Assembly: GCA_036898135.1 (NCBI GenBank)
Contig: CM072512.1
Coordinates: 16,775,097 to 16,839,096 of the forward strand
Direction of reading: 5' to 3'
Length of the DNA stretch: 64,000 nt
DNA from: Oncomelania hupensis
Taxonomy: Eukaryota; Mollusca; Gastropoda; Littorinimorpha; Pomatiopsidae
A program made the position numbers and the translations under genes. Positions within the stretch are counted from its first letter, which is position 1. Each line of letters opens with the position of its first letter. Below, one piece after another: positions 33,415 to 45,746 of the stretch. The notes beneath the pieces were generated by a model. It was not told the origin of the DNA. It saw only the letters and a program-made list of their open reading frames with translations, and did not search any database.

Positions 33415-35069
33415 TGTGACCGGTGGGTCTATTGGTACTGGGCTCTGCACAATGGAATGCTATTATCCACTCATCTTTGTCTGCGGGGATCGGCTAGTGT
33501 AATCACCCTGTGACTAATCTTAATACATTTATATGTTTAGCCCGGTCTGTGTGCGGATAGGGTTATAGAGATAGGGAGAAAATGGTAAAAGCTTCACTGA
33601 CACACTAGCTCTCACACGGCTATGAAACAAAGGTAGTCCAGCCACTTGTTAACAGTAAATATCACACATTTATTTCTTCTACTCTACACATAATTCTCTA
33701 AACACTCTATTAACTAAAAAGTCCAAATTCACTTCGAATAGTTCGTTCCTTGATGGGTCTATGCTGCTACTGTTTTTGATATTTTGCCACTGTCTCATCA
33801 TTGGGCTATTTGTTCTGGTTGGTCTAATGTTTGTTTTCAGGAGAGTGCACTACCGCACAGTCCTTCGAGGTCAGTGTGTGTGCACGTCTTCGGTGTCACT
33901 TAACTGAGTATTTGAGGTGTGGTGATGGTGTCTCCTCCTTGGTTGTTGACTATTGGGCTATCGGAGCTCAGTGCTCGATGTTCCCCTGCAGGCCGAATGT
34001 CAGGGTTGACTCTTAGTGGTCTATCCCTGTCTCGGACCCACTAGCCTGCTCGTCTGCAAAACATAAGACGAGTTTCTGCAACGCCTTGTTTAAAACGGGT
34101 GTGCATAGCGTCTCACTGATGGCAGAAACAGCCCTCAGTTGAGATCGCTCCACTTATACAATACAAGGGACGATCATTCTTCGAAGTACGTGGTCCACTG
34201 GAATCTCTAACATAATTCCTATCCCTATACATACATCGTGGCTAAACTAAACACATTTAAAAGTAATTAACAATATACACATTCTTCGGTACAGCCACTG
34301 GTCTGCTATAATATACATAGGAGAAACCACAGACGTGGGTCCGTACGAAATACCTCATGGTGTCGAAACCGGTCGCGTGTCAGCCACGTGGTCAAGCAAA
34401 GTTTGAATAACATTCACAATGCTAAAACATGGCAAGACTTCACAAACATAATCCAACAATATCAGCAATAAATAGCGATGAAACAAAAGATTGATCATTT
34501 ACCTTTTTGACAATGTCAGGCTGTGGCTATACTGCGATTAATTTAATTTCACCCGTCACCTGCTAGTCTTTCTGAGAGAGATCTTTCAGAGCGTAGCTCC
34601 TTCTCCTGTGAGGTTCAGACAAAGGATGAATACCTTGCCTTGCGGTCAGCTAAAGCCCGCGAAAATCTCGTCCGATACCTGTGGCGCACTCTAGCGGGGG
34701 TGGCTGTACGTCAGCAGGATGAGGTCACTGCCTACCTATGCTTAGCATACAACTGACTTGTGTCGTCTTCTAGGCAGCTACTTTAATGTACAAAGGCTAC
34801 AAGAGGCTGAACTATTTAAGGCGTGAAGCCGTAGTGCAGGGTCTTAAGCGTGGGGCCGGGTAGCTCAGTTGGTAGAGCGTCTTTCTAGTAACCGAAAGGT
34901 ACCTGGTTCGAATACCGGATTGGCCAATGTGTGACCATATTATTTTCCCCTTACCTTCAACTGGTTCGCTGGTGTCAGAATAATGTGACCAGTAGTCGCC
35001 TATACGCTTCGGTGTCGTGTGACTATAATCTACAGTTACATTGCAGGGTCTAAATAGCCTATTGTGACA
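33415..35069 (+). mobile_element. Solo LTR, family T, copy 2, interrupted by a SINE
   Basis: It starts TGTGACC and ends TTGTGACA, and is homologous to 25667-27201 throughout. It is more diverged than copies 1 and 3. I see no exact 5-bp duplication (ACAAG left, GCAAT right). A family S1 SINE (34845-35041) is inserted near its end. RTE copy I inserted right at its 3' boundary. Confidence 0.75.
34845..35041 (+). mobile_element. tRNA-derived SINE, family S1, copy 2
   Basis: It is flanked by TGCAGGGTCT at 34835-34844 and 35042-35051 (10-bp duplication). Head (TAGCTCAGTTGGTAGAGC, GGTTCGAAT with one B-box change), body and end match copy 1 at 12483-12677 with few differences. It lies inside a solo LTR. 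Confidence 0.88.
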
Positions 35070-35071
35070 GC

Positions 35072-36894
35072 AATCCTATCCTATCCTATCCTATCCCGTA
35101 ACTCGGAGGTCGTAGGGGCACCACCGATGATCGTTTAACCAGCGTACTCCATCTTTCCCTGTCCTCAGAAACCCTGATTGTTTCGCTCAGTGTCAAACCA
35201 GTTTCTTCTCGAATGTTGTCCTCCCATCTCTTTTTCGGTCTCCCTCTTCTTCTACGTCCTTGCACTGTGCCTTGCAGGATGGTCTTTGCAAGACCTGATG
35301 CTCTGGTAACGTGGCCATACCATCGGAGTTTCCGTTATTTCACCACTGTGAGCAGGTCATCGTGTTGTCCAATGGCTTGTGTGATGGTCTGTCGGAATTC
35401 GTCGTTGGTGATGTGCTGGGTGTAGGAAATGCCCAGAAGTCTTCTGTAGCACCTCATCTCCATGCTTTGTATTCTTTGTTGGAGATCTGCTGTGAGTGTC
35501 CATGTTTCGCAAGCATATAGGAAGATGGAGATGACAAGGGAGCGCAGCAGCCTTACCTTAGAATGTAGACTGATGTTCCTGTCTTTCCAAATTGGCTCGA
35601 ACCTCGCCAGGGCAGCAGTTGCTTGTGCGATCCTGGAGAGGACTTACTGTCGGGACCCATTGTCTGATACAATGGCTCCTAAATATTTTAAGCTATGCAC
35701 TGTGTTGAGGGATTGGCCTTGGACTTTGATGTCCGTATTGATGCCATTGGTGTTGTTGGTCATCATTTTGGTCTTCTCTGCTTTTATTTCCATTCCATAG
35801 GCTCTGGAGGTGGTGGCAAGCCTCTGTACCAGCTGTTCAAGTTCTTGTTCCTCTCCAGCCATTCCATCAATGTCATCCGCAAAACGAAGGTTGGAGATTG
35901 CTCTTCCCCCTATGCTGACTGTGCCTTCGTGATCTGCAAGGGCATCTGACATGATGCGCTCTAGAAAGATGTTGAAGAGTGTTGGAGAGAGTAGGCATCC
36001 CTGACGCACACCGATTGTTGTTCTGAACCAATTTCCGATGGCGCTGTTGCGGAGGACTGCACTGGTAGCCTTGTCATACAGGCTTTTGATGACTCCAATA
36101 ATTTTAGGGCTGATGTTGTACACTCTCATGGTTGCCCATAGAGATGCATGCCAGACTCGGTCAAACGCCTTTTTGAAGTCTACGAACACATGATATAGAT
36201 GTTGTTGGTGCTGTAGGTATTTCTCGCAGATTATTCTGAGGTTGAAAATCTGTTTAGTGGTACTCCGCCCTGCCCTGAATCCTGCTAGCTCTTCAGCTAT
36301 GATTTGTTCAGCTTGGGGTTTCAACCTTTTGAGTATTATTTTTAGAAGGACCTTGCTGGGATGGCTGATGAGGCTGATGGTGCGGTAATTTTCACATTCC
36401 TGAAGGTTACCTTTTTTGGGAAGAGTGGTGACAAGCGACTGGGTCCATGATGAAGGCCACTCCCCACTCTGTTAGATCTTGTTACTGATAATAGTGAGTG
36501 CGTCAATCATCACTTCTCCTCCTGCTTGAAGCAGTTCCGCGGGTATGTTGTCCACTCCCGCTGACTTCCCCTTCTTCAGCGATTGCACTGCTGCCTCAAC
36601 TTTTTCTCGTAGAATTGGGAGGATTTCTTCTTCTTCACTGTTCTCTGGAAATGCTAGAACAGATGGGTCTCCGTTTGGTGTGTGGTTGTAAAGGTCAGAG
36701 CAGTACTTTGTCCATCTGTCCAAGACTTCTTGTTCTTCTGTAAGGCATATGCCAGACTTGCTTTGGATCGTGGAGACCTTGGGCTGTTTAACACTTGTCA
36801 GCCGCTTCACAGTCAGGTAAGCCTTCTTGCTTTTGTTCTTGTTCATACTGTTCTCTATTTCCTGGCACTGATCTTCTATCCAGTTCTCCCTTGC
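35072..36894 (-). mobile_element. RTE-type LINE copy I, best-preserved copy
   Basis: TTGTGACAGC flanks it at 35062-35071 and 36895-36904. The minus strand encodes the linker (YLTVKRLTSVKQPKVSTIQS, NGDPSVLAFPENSEE), RT motifs (FKKAFDRVWHA motif A; GVRQGCLLSPTLFNIFLER motif B; LRFADDIDG motif C with ADD intact) over an open 226-codon frame, and the C-terminal domain. Defects are few: a stop replaces the W of NKIWQSG at about 36470, a stop follows DNGSRQ near 35645, and there is at least one more in the C-terminal part. (TCCTA)n marks the 3' end. It is 5'-truncated before the endonuclease. Clade assignment to RTE/BovB-like rests on the C-terminal architecture and tandem-repeat tail. Confidence 0.92.
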
Positions 36895-36904
36895 TTGTGA
36901 CAGC

Positions 36905-37340
36905 CAGGTCCTGCTAATCAGAGGTATTCTTGCAATTGGTGGACCAATCGTAAATCAGCACTTGTAAGCTTACCTTGCTTGCAGCCTAACGAATATACAG
37001 CGCCATGCGCAAGTCACTACGACTTGAAGTTGTGCGCTGGACATGTACAAAATTATACATGTACAAGCGAAAATTCAACTGGGTTGGATGTATCTGCTAT
37101 GATTTGCACTAACAGCCCATCAGACATTATTTTTGCGAAAAATAGCAGCAATGTTTTTTAAGGACTGTCAAAGCGAACCAGACTACGCTCGCTACAAAGT
37201 CTCGTGCTGATGTGAGGCCGTGCCTGGGTGATGCACGCTGGTTTTCTACACTAGTCTTCGAATTTGACTTATCGCGTGTGGGACGTACTCGGCGTAACTG
37301 GGCCTTTTAGTCCTCATTCCTATTTGAAGAAAGAATATGA

Positions 37341-37343
<3 letters not shown>
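36905..37343. other. Unassigned DNA
   Basis: Nothing recognised. Confidence 0.35.

Positions 37344-37423
<80 letters not shown>
37344..37423. repeat. (CT)n microsatellite
   Basis: About 40 CT units without interruption. Confidence 0.97.
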
Positions 37424-37425
<2 letters not shown>

Positions 37426-37996
37426 ATGAAGAGGGGATATGACTTATAGACGCCTTTACTTTGCGAGAAAGGTCAATTTCGTATGTCTCGCACGATAGTT
37501 GGTCTATGTGCAATTTCCACCATCCTTCATTTCCGCAGTCTATAGCCTTAAGCCTACCTTCCATCAAGTGGCCAGTTCTCTATTAGCACTGGCATCAAGA
37601 CCACTTGCCACAGTCAAATGGGTCCAGAGTTTCTGAAACCTCTGCACGGACGGACGAACGACACCGAATAATTATAACGAGACTGACGGGGTCGATCTAG
37701 CGCTGAATATTTGTGTGCACGACGAATACGCCTGATGATCAGAGATTGCTGAGGCCCGCACTGGGCTGAGCAAGGCGTCCTGCTGATGGCAGATGCTGCA
37801 TCCAGCAATCTCTGACACTAAGAGAAGATAATCATTACTGACAGAAGTGGAGAAGATCACCCTCGCGGTCACTGACATTTTGGAAGCACCAATCTGGCGT
37901 CAAGTTCTTCGTCTTCTAGAATGATCTAAGCGAAAACAGTATCGTTTATGGCTATACATTCACTGAAGCTGATACGCCTGTCAAACGAAAGTTTAT

Positions 37997-38309
<313 letters not shown>

Positions 38310-38590
38310 AATTAAATACCTTCGTATAATAACTGCAAGTAAGCTTATTTGGGCTGCAAAACGAGACCTGGACATCCTAACAGAGAACACCAAGAATTTT
38401 AGAACTTTAAAATCAGATGCCCTTAGCTAGAGTGCGAGATCCAGTCAAGTAAGTCATAAAAATGGGCACACACACACACAACACACTCAGACACACATAC
38501 ATACACAATGCCGATTCTCTCAAGTCTAGCGTCGCTTGGACTTGCTCATCTGCTGCTGTGTTCTTTGGAGAACCTGGTAGGTTACGTTAC

Positions 38591-38762
<172 letters not shown>

Positions 38763-39562
38763 TAGGCAGATTAGTAGATAGATAGGGTTTGCTTTATTTT
38801 GTCAACACACAGCAGGCTATTAAACTATCACGCTACTAATAAAATAGATCACTTATATAGGCGCTACCTGTTTAATCCGGCTCACACCGGTTCTGCTGTT
38901 TACCATCTGCCACATCTGGTAAGAAAACACTTTTCATGACAGCTTTTTTTTTTAAAACAAAACAAGAAAACGCTTCCTAAATCTTACCGATTTTCGATCA
39001 TTAACAATTGTTTCTTGCAATGAGGTTGAGGGTAAATCGAGCCTGAGTAGAGGCTCCTCCTATCAGGTCTATTCCCACACAATCTAAGCTTTGGTAGGTG
39101 TTGTTCAGTTCAAACGTTATTCTCTGCTGTTCTCCAAAACGGTACTACGTGTTTCTACATGCAAGCATGCAATTTTCCCTGGGTTTTGTACTTATGGAGT
39201 TTTCGTCTGCCTATATAGTGTGGTCTGCACCGTCATATTAGTGCATTTAGGCGAAAATTCACCTGTTAAGCAGGAACGGAAGACGTAAATTAGATGTAGA
39301 TGTTCCAGTGCAGAATTCCGACTATCGTCCTCAAAGAATTTTAAACCTAAAATACCTTCCACAAACAAACAAATAAAAAACAAACCAAGCAAACAACTGT
39401 AAAATGTAAAACAATTGGTTTTAATTAAACTGAAAAAAAAACAAAACTATTAAGGCATTTATACAATGTGGATTGCGTCAAGTTAGTTGGAATACTGAGA
39501 AGTTACAGTGACACACTAATGAAACTCCACATGGTTTCTTTTGAATTTTTTTTGGAAGGCTG
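38763..39562. other. Unassigned DNA
   Basis: Nothing recognised. Confidence 0.35.
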
Positions 39563-39737
39563 CCCTATTTTGACGTCAAAATAGGGTTCGGTAGAGTTAC
39601 AGCTGTTTTAGGCTTAGGGTTAGGTTAAGGGTTAGGGTTTGGGTTAGGGGTTTGGGTTAGGGGTTAGGGATAGCTTCAAAAATTTGAAAATGTCAAAATA
39701 ATGTCAAGAAAATGAAAAGTGTGTCAAAATAATGTCT
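39563..39737. repeat. 24-bp palindrome, telomere-like repeats and GTCAAAATAATGTC repeats
   Basis: 39563-39586 is a perfect palindrome whose arms are CCCTATTTTGAC and its complement, centred on TGACGTCA. 39610-39673 holds degenerate TTAGGG units (for example GGGTTAGGGTTTGGGTTAGG). 39690-39737 repeats GTCAAAATAATGTC. Non-coding. Confidence 0.8.
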
Positions 39738-39776
39738 GGTTTTTTCACAACAGTCATCGCAACGTCGTTTCTACAC

Positions 39777-39812
<36 letters not shown>

Positions 39813-40774
39813 GCTGCGTGGGTGTGTGTGTATGTGTACAGGCGCGCGCGTGTGTGCGTGTGGTATGTGTATACGCGCAAGAGGATGGGGTGTAATAGGG
39901 AGGTCGGAGGGCGGGGAGAGGGGAGAGGAGTGAGGGAGGAGGGGATGGGTCGGCATTTAACCGTAGAGCTGAAAAGACAGTGGGGATTTATTGGCAAGAA
40001 AAAAGAGAAAAGGGGTGAAACCCAAAACCTTAAAGGAATCCCAAAGTAACAATTTGCATTCCGCATGTCCTCTTGGAGTTCAAAGTTGGCTCGGAACTAA
40101 TGAAAAGAGGCACACCACAATTGGTGTATAATTATGTACTTTGTTGTTGCACGTGCACCCGCAAGTTACTACAACTCGGCACGGCGCATTTGTGCCTTTG
40201 GGTGAGGGTAGGGCGTAGCGCCTGATGTAACAATAAAAAGAATTCTCAACTGCAGGTTAAGTTCCGATTCGAGATAAAAATTAACAAACAACAAAAGAAA
40301 AATAAATAGAAAAACCCCATGCCTAGCAGAAATTAGTTGTAAGAATTTTGTTTTTACAGTCATAATGATCGTACATTATTTAAAGATGATTTCAGTAAGA
40401 CCGATGGCAGGCAAAAAGAAGTGACACTGAAATAGGATAAACACAATCCGAAACAATATGCACTGACAACGACCACATCAACATTTTAATCAAACACAAT
40501 CAAGATCGCTGATGCAATAATGGTACTGTACGCAGTCAATATACAACAATAAAAATTCGATTTTCTTTCCGTCTTCCAATAGCGATTTCCCTGCCTTTAC
40601 ACCACCTGTTTGAGTGATAGATGTGTATTTGTTGTATGTGTGTGTGTCTCTGTGTGTGTGTGTGTGTGTGTATGTGAGTGGATGAAACAAGTGAACGTGT
40701 ATGTTGGTGTTGGTACAGATCGCCGCGCTTTGAGCCTGATTAGAGATATGAGGAAAGGCGTGTATATAGCATCC

Positions 40775-40840
<66 letters not shown>

Positions 40841-40861
40841 ATAATAATAATAATAATAATA

Positions 40862-40901
<40 letters not shown>

Positions 40902-40920
40902 TTCCCATAGGATCAGAATC

Positions 40921-40953
<33 letters not shown>

Positions 40954-40994
40954 GGAGAGAATGTAAGCTTATGTATTTCATCGCGAAGAGACAC
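39738..40994. other. Unassigned DNA with simple repeats
   Basis: (GT)n at 39779-39808 and 40640-40670; a compound (ATT)n-(ATA)n-(TTA)n at 40777-40902, whose inner inverted units could form a hairpin; (GA)n at 40921-40944. No gene seen. Confidence 0.45.
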
Positions 40995-41150
40995 TATACG
41001 CATGCATTCCATGGCACGGTTTAACGATCATGACGCTCATGTTCCAGAGGTGTGGGTGCCAAAATTAATACACCCAGCTAACACGAAGACCTATCTCCCT
41101 CGTCTTGGATGGTTCTGCTCTGTGCCCGTCGCACTTTCTGTGAAAAAGCA
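40995..41150 (+). mobile_element. SINE family S2, diverged partial copy
   Basis: CATGCATTCCATGGCACGG, TGACGCTCATGT, and a later CACCCAGCTAACAC...CTATCTCCCTCGTC series align in order with 59230-59370 but with many differences. Both ends are lost. Confidence 0.5.
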
Positions 41151-44100
41151 ACCCGAATTTCGCCCGCATATGGGATAACTATACTTAAAAAGATAAAAAA
41201 AGCTATTTTAAAAACATTTTTTTTATAAACAAATAATCAAAACCATCGACTGTCATTGATGGAATCAACACGAGTTTATCACTCATAGCAACGACATGTG
41301 TTTGAATTAAGATTATAAAAGAAACGAGATCAATTTACAGATAACGAATTCTGCGGTTTAATCCAACAGATAAAAACGAAGTCCATGACTAAGAACGGCA
41401 CCACCGTTTCAATCAAACAAATAACAAAACAAAACAAAATTCAATTGACAGCCAACAAAAACAACAATTTAAAAAAAAAGAAGAAGAAAGAAAGGATGCA
41501 TGCCAATCAAAGGGGTTCAGCGGAAGACCAATCACACAAATGAAATACTGTACTAGATGAGTGGCAAGGCGGTGAAATAAAAACAATTCAATCTTCATTA
41601 GCCGTTTGTCGCCCCCAGTCCATTATTTCTCTCTCTTTTCTCCCTACCTCCTTCCTTCCTACTTGGGCCGCGTGCCTGAGTTTCCAGCGCCAATACCAGA
41701 GACTCGTCGGGCCTTGACGATTACCCTCACGCTATATTTATTCCCCAGCTGATGCGATCCCCATCCCTCAAAATTCGGTCATTACCTGCCCCTCCCCCCC
41801 CCAAACCTCCTCCCTCCCGCCGTTTCCCCCCGCATCGCTGTATCTTTAGCGATACAGTTATGACCTAACGTTAAGGATTTTGTTCACATTATCTGTTTTA
41901 GGGTTTTTATGTTGGATGTAATCGGGGTTAAATCAAGGGAAAATCATGCTGTGATCTGTTCGACATTGGGGAGCCGCTCATCTTCGTTACATAAAACTGC
42001 CATCTTCGTCGTACTTTGCCACGGAGACGGAATCATCTGACATTCATACACGTTCTACATAATTCTCATAATTGTATCGCATCGCTGTCTCTTTTTTGGT
42101 CTAAAATCACATATGTGAAAAGACGTTAAAATAAATTATTGAATTGAACTGAATTGAACTGTATCTTTCAGTAGTTCATTTATCTACCGTCGCCTGTCCA
42201 GTCAGCTTGTGCAAGGGCTACAGAGAAGAGACCCAGAATTATCAAACTATACAGAATAATAAAAAGAGAGAAGTGCGGCCACTACAGGCAAACAGTGGCG
42301 GAACTCGATCCTTTTACCACACCCCTCGCAGACATAGGCTTCTGCTAGCGCATATCCAGGAAAGCAAGGTGGCTGTAGTGCTTTCTTTGCACATACACAC
42401 ACACGCACACACCCACCCACCCACACACACACCCATACACACAATCTCCACGGTTTACCACGTCCTGTACATGGGCCAGTGCGAACGGAGATGGATTTGC
42501 CTGTGACTGCGGATTCTCGGAAAATGGCGAGAATGTTCAAAGTACGTATTCAGTTTCATCACTATCAACATCCTCAGCAGCAGCGTTCTCTTTGCATCAT
42601 CACCATCTCTCGTGCGTGTGTTTACTAAACGCCTTGTGTTGATAGCTTGAAAAGCGAGTAATACCGGTTTTAGGCAGTGATTTTAACGTGGAATTTTAGA
42701 CTTTATTTACGTTATGAGAAAGGCTAAATAAGCTTTTTTCCCTTCTAAAACCGCAAGCGTGCTTGTAGAAGTGAGCATGAAGAGGGATTTTTGATGCTGT
42801 AGGTCTATCTACGATAGGCGCCCTTTAAAAAAAAATCACTTTCAGAATGGTTGTGATAACAATTCTCGCTCAGCGCATACCCTTCATTTAGTTCTAAACT
42901 GTTTCTGAAAGTTTCTGCTGAGAATCAGGAGTGGGGGGAGTTCGTTGTCTGTTTAGGTGAATTGTTCTGAGACAGACTGGAACTTGTAGAACACTAAAAG
43001 CGTCTGAGTTGCTGAAAACAACAGCAACTTTCAGTGACTAAACTTAACTGTCTCACTGCTGAAGATAATTTTTCATTACAGTGTTCTTTGACTGAACTGA
43101 ACTTACCTGTCCGTTGAAGTTTATCATACTTATAGTGCTGTGATGTGTTATGAGAGTCTAAACATTCGAAGTGAGTATACAAAGTTGCACAGTTATTTTT
43201 CTTTCGGCTTCTTTAACTTTTTTTTTTTTTTGCAAATGTTCTCTGCTGAGATTGAGTGAAGGAAGTGTCAAGGCCGACAGTGTTATGCTTAGGCCTACGA
43301 ACTACAGTTTTTATTCTCAAACCATACTGTTGTCTGCCATAACTTAAAGAGGACTGGAATGCCTGAGGACTGGAATGCCTGATGCTGCTAATTAGGCTAG
43401 GTTTATAGTTGGCAAACTGCATGTTGCATTGTACACTGTAGGCAATTAACTGTTTTGCCGCTGATGCTGTACATACACTATAGCCGAGAAACCATGTTGT
43501 TTTGCTGCCGATGCTGTATTGTACAGAAAGGCAGCAAACCAAAAAATGCTTAATTGTGTAATAGCAAAACTGGGCGAAGCAAGAGGCGTTTAATATCAAC
43601 CCTGCTCATGCTGTGTTGTTTACGCATTCATTATTAATTGCTTTTGTAACCAGGTTAGGGACGAACGAGTGACTAGGCCCTATTGGCTCTAAACCACCAC
43701 ACATCATCTAATTTAAAACGTATTTTCTGTTTTCGGTGTGTTTGCAGATGCTCGTACTATTTTAGTCATGTTGATGCTATTTAATTGATAGGATACAAAT
43801 AGTTCGAGCGCAGCTTTCAAATAGCACAATTTATTGCTCGGTACGTAGACCGCAATAATTATATATATTATATATATATATTGTTTTCTGTGTTTATGCT
43901 TATAGTTTATTAGCTGTTCACAGCAACATCTTTTGTTGCCCCCCCTCTCTTTTAGGCATACATCTCAACCACCACCTTCCCTCCCCTTGATTGCTTATAT
44001 AACATATTATCAACGTAACTGCAAAGTAAATTAAGGTAGTAACACAATAGAACAGTGTAGCTGTCATAATTATACTGGCATCGTTCTCTATGTGTTTGAT

Positions 44101-45091
44101 GACGAATTAGATGCATTGTTGCCATTAATTTGACTTCATTTGATTCAAAAGGGCGGATCACAGCTTTCTATAACATCGTTTTCTGCGCTTATAGACATTT
44201 GTATTAGCAGCTGCATCGCTTGCTTATGATTGCTTTATACCACAGTGGACAGAGTGCAGCTTTTACAAGGCACCGTTTTCTGTTCTGCGTTGCGTGCGTT
44301 GCGTGGATAGATTATCGTCCCCGGACACAGAAGCGTATAGGGGACTTTTTTCTGTTCTTCCACTGACCTCTACTATTATTACAATGCTGTGATGCTATTA
44401 CTAATGCAATAAATAGACGGCACACTTTCAAAGGCCAGCAAAAAACGTTTTTAGTGTTTTGTGGTCCTCCTCCCTGCAGCCTGCCACACGCTGCCCCGCT
44501 AATCAACCTCCATTTCGGAACTACAGTATAAAGAAGGTAAGCAGATTATTTTTATTTTGTTTTGCTGAGTATTATTTTCTTTTATACTAAGACTCACATT
44601 GTTCACTGCTTTAATTACATTTTGGTTTGTTTCTCGAACAATGTATTTTGTGTTGTCCGAGTTGAGTATGATTAAAAGAGATAGGTGTTGAAGATTTTTT
44701 TTAATCGCTAGCAATGTACACAAAATATTCACTGTTTTTTTCAACTGTCACATATTCCAAGTGCAAACTTCAGTTTGAACATAACCTACAACTGAATAAA
44801 GTTTCAAACTTGGATGACCTTTCGGTGATTTCTGCATACACGTACATGAAATAACATGACAGATGAAAATGTGGTGAATGTTTCGTGCGAGTGTATACCT
44901 GACAATGACATGTTAGAAAGAACACGCTTATGAGTAGTAGGATCGAATTATCAGTTCTGAATCAACTTTAGAAGAAGAACTGGAGTGTTTTCATCAAAGC
45001 TGGAAGCCTTTACAGTATTCCGTGTTTGAAACAGTTTCTTCAGTAAAGTTATTTTCAAGAAATACGTCTTCATCTTCAATGATAATAGGAT
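41151..45091. other. Long unassigned stretch
   Basis: No gene, RNA or recognised element. Notes: an AATTGAACTG tandem tract after GTTAAAATAAA at 42125-42160 looks like a worn retroposon tail; (CA)n at 42395-42443; a 35-bp block at 44308-44342 recurs at 49309-49343. Confidence 0.35.
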
Positions 45092-45149
45092 TTGGAACCC
45101 CCCCTCCCCCTACCCCCCCCCCCCTTGATGCCATTTCTATTTTGGCTTT

Positions 45150-45532
45150 CTCCATACAACTGTTGTATGGTTGTCAATGGTTGTCTTCGGAGCATCCTGA
45201 AGATCAGATGGACGGACAAAGTAAGAAACACGGACCTGTGGCAGCGGACAAATCAAGACCCCATCGACCGGCAGATTGCCAGGCGGAAGTGGCGCTGGGT
45301 GGGACACACTTTGCGGAAACCCCAACGGGACATCACACGGCAGGCCCTACAGTGGAATCCTCAGGGGAAGAGGAAGGTTGGTCGTCCCAAGACGACCTGG
45401 AGGCGTTCCTGTGAGGAGGAGATGATGAGCTGCAACCTGTCGTGGGGTGAACTGAAAAAGGCTGCCCAGAACCGAGTGCGCTGGAGAACTGTTGTGGAGG
45501 CCCTTTGTTCCACGCGGAATTCAAGGAATTAA
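45150..45532 (+). pseudogene. Second LINE family: C-terminal fragment of reverse transcriptase
   Basis: The plus-strand frame reads CLRSILKIRWTDKVRNTDLW, RRKWRWVGHTLRKPQRDITR, QALQWNPQGKRKVGRPKTTW and ends ALCSTRNSRN-stop, followed by an AAGAAGAAGAAGAG tail. This is the conserved C-terminal domain of a non-LTR retrotransposon, clearly different from the RTE copies elsewhere in the window. Only the last ~125 codons remain, and they are open. Clade not assigned. Confidence 0.85.
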
Positions 45533-45741
45533 GAAGAAGAAGAGAATACAACTGTAGGATTTGAATTCAGCCCCTCTGTAACGATCTAGTCAACGATTAC
45601 AATAATTCCATCGTTTAAAAATTCATATTGTTCTACGTGCAGAGACAGCGGGGAATCGTTTCGTTTTTGACTTTGGGAGCATGATTTGAAGAATTAGATT
45701 ATGTCAAGAAGACATTCAATTTAAAACCATGCTGCCTGATA

Positions 45742-45746
45742 CGCAA
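45742..45746 (+). repeat. Target-site duplication CGCAA (left)
   Basis: Repeated exactly at 47258-47262 around the solo LTR. Confidence 0.9.
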
